From: Cochliopodium minus
Taxonomy: Eukaryota; Discosea; Himatismenida; Cochliopodiidae
Reading direction: 5' to 3'
Assembly: GCA_024220525.1 (NCBI GenBank)
Contig: JAMYWO010000375.1
Location: 4,140-30,199, forward strand
DNA: 26,060 nucleotides
Shown here one piece after another: positions 24,701-26,060 of this stretch (position 1 is its first letter; each line of letters starts with the position of its first letter). The notes under the pieces were generated by a model that had not been told where the DNA came from, did not search any database, and worked only from the letters and a program-made list of their open reading frames with translations. The position numbers were made by a program, and so were the translations under genes.

Positions 24701-26060
24701 CCAATGAAAGCGAGGAAAAACCTGTTGATAAAGAAATATCCTTCAAAGATTATTTCATATCTTACTTTCCTTTTATTAGTTTAAACAATGATCATCTTGT
24801 AAAAAAAAAGATTTAATTTTTTTTTTTTAAATTTTTTAATTTTAATTTTAATACTTTTTTCTTTTTTTTTTTTTCCAAATCAGGTTTCGATCTATTCTCT
24901 TTTGCATGATGTGGACATGCCTTTTTCGATCAAATTTATCTGCAAAATGATCCAAGTGAATCAGGATCCTTTCCTCGCAAACAACAAGGGCCACGACGTC
25001 TTCGTGGATCTCCTCAAGTGTTTCTCCGACACCAAATCCAACGTCAACCTGAATTTCGACGAAATCGAGGAGCTTCTTTATCAAAAAGTCACCGATTTCG
25101 AAGTCAAACAGAGAATCCTCATGCAAATAAAGTACACCAAAACCATGCCTCCTTTAATACAATCAAAGATGGAAGCACTCGAGAAGAAATGGTCTTCCGA
25201 CGTCTCGTCTGTCTCCGTGCAAAATTTCAAGTTGAAACCTACCTTCGAACAATGGAATTCGATGGAGCACACTTTGTCTAAGCAGGAAGCAAATGAAATC
25301 TTGGATTACATGAAAGAGAAGAGGACCATCGCCTCCAAACGCATCTTCCACCATCTTAAGAAATGGGACACCCTCATCTTGTTTGAAAACCTCAGTTTGA
25401 TGGAGGATTTCGATTTCTCCATCATTGTTGAGATTTGTAGAAATTGTCAGAAGGATTCCAACTTTGTCAAGTTTTTGTTGGTTTTGTTAAAAGAAGTTTG
25501 TAGTCCAAACTTTATTTTAAAAGGTAAAAATTTTATAATTTATTTCAAGAATTCTCTTTTTTATTTCTTTTTTTTATTTTTTTTACTTTTTATGTTTATT
25601 TTAATTTTTTTATTTGAATTTCTTTCAATTTTTTTTTATTTAATTTAATTTTTAATTATTGATTGATTGTTTTTCATTCTTATCATTAAATTTTTATTTC
25701 TCAATTATTTATGTTTTTCATTTTATTCTGTAATTTTTTATTTTATTAATCATTATTATATTTTTATTTTTTAATTAAAGATATTTTTTATTTTATTCTT
25801 GTATTTTTAATTTTTAATTTAATTTTTGAATTATTTTTGATACTTGTTTTTCAATTTTATTTTATTTAAATTTTTATTTTATTTTTGAATTATTTTTTCT
25901 ATTTTAAATTTTTATTTTGACATTTTATTTATTACAATAAAGATCAAGATTACCATTTGTTTACTACGATGTTCCTGAGCGGCAAATTCGTTTCATTCAA
26001 CCACATCCTCTCCTTCTTCCACGAAAGGAGATCGCAGCTAGTCACGATCTTCAAAGAGAA
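21782..26060 (+). CDS. Large SWIM zinc-finger protein (partial, continues past right edge)
   Basis: Eight exons are visible: 21782-21953, 22024-22290, 22370-22516, 22581-23782, 23843-23867, 23927-24798, 24884-25523 and 25943-26060+. They give at least 1147 residues, with every intron phase consistent. Near residues 75-85 is a SWIM zinc finger, CSCNQPYWCYH, followed by HIIATLIIFS and a segment (DGIKKMERTDLENLLLTI) that resembles the region after the SWIM motif in animal ZSWIM4/5/6/8. A second Cys/His cluster follows (CKCKCH, then CINCKQEH). The remaining 900 or more residues look all-helical and soluble, with no motif I recognise. ZSWIM8-type proteins are substrate receptors of cullin-RING ubiquitin ligases; extending that role here is only a suggestion. 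The fifth exon is a 25-base micro-exon encoding YYQESGII. Large exons carry higher G+C than the first two. Truncated by the window end, with the frame open. Confidence 0.82.

Overview
The window looks like nuclear DNA of an AT-rich, intron-dense unicellular eukaryote. Exons have mixed composition, while introns and spacers are almost pure A/T. Introns are mostly 53-400 bases with GT-AG ends, and reading frames use the standard stop codons. The gene families (MCM5, animal-type heme peroxidase, ankyrin, F-box/LRR, Ras-like GTPase, pepsin-like fold, SWIM zinc finger) fit an amoeboid protist such as an anaeramoebid or amoebozoan. That placement is an inference and I cannot settle the lineage. I saw no rRNA, tRNA, CRISPR array, virus-like element or transposon.

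Layout, left to right. (1) 265-4491 +: MCM5 of the replicative helicase, 12 visible exons including two micro-exons, N-terminal part not seen. (2) 7763-4733 - and 10693-7876 -: two tandem paralogous heme-peroxidase-like secreted or membrane proteins, here called A and B. Both keep the proximal haem side but lack the distal histidine. B also carries a one-base frameshift and ends in a membrane anchor. (3) 10922-13889 +: long ankyrin-repeat protein with two C-terminal hydrophobic segments, one of its introns being GC-AG. (4) 15738-13944 -: F-box/leucine-rich-repeat protein. (5) 16507-16103 -: small two-exon unknown. (6) 18060-16730 -: divergent Ras-like GTPase with the P-loop on a 22-base micro-exon. 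(7) 19435-18749 -: two-exon protein with a probable winged-helix N-terminus and helical C-terminus. (8) 21620-19541 -: membrane-anchored pepsin-fold protein in which both active-site triads are altered. (9) 21782 to beyond the right edge +: very large SWIM zinc-finger protein.

I built the gene models by hand, chaining exons through splice sites and checking that intron phases keep the frame. Every multi-exon model closes in frame except peroxidase B exon 4, which is one base shorter than its counterpart in A.

There is no operon-like logic, as these are separate eukaryotic genes. Two themes stand out. One is a group of proteins whose catalytic residues appear lost while the fold is kept: two peroxidases, an aspartic protease, and possibly the GTPase. 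The other is a set of micro-exons (15-31 bases) in three genes, at or near a nucleotide-binding loop in two of them.
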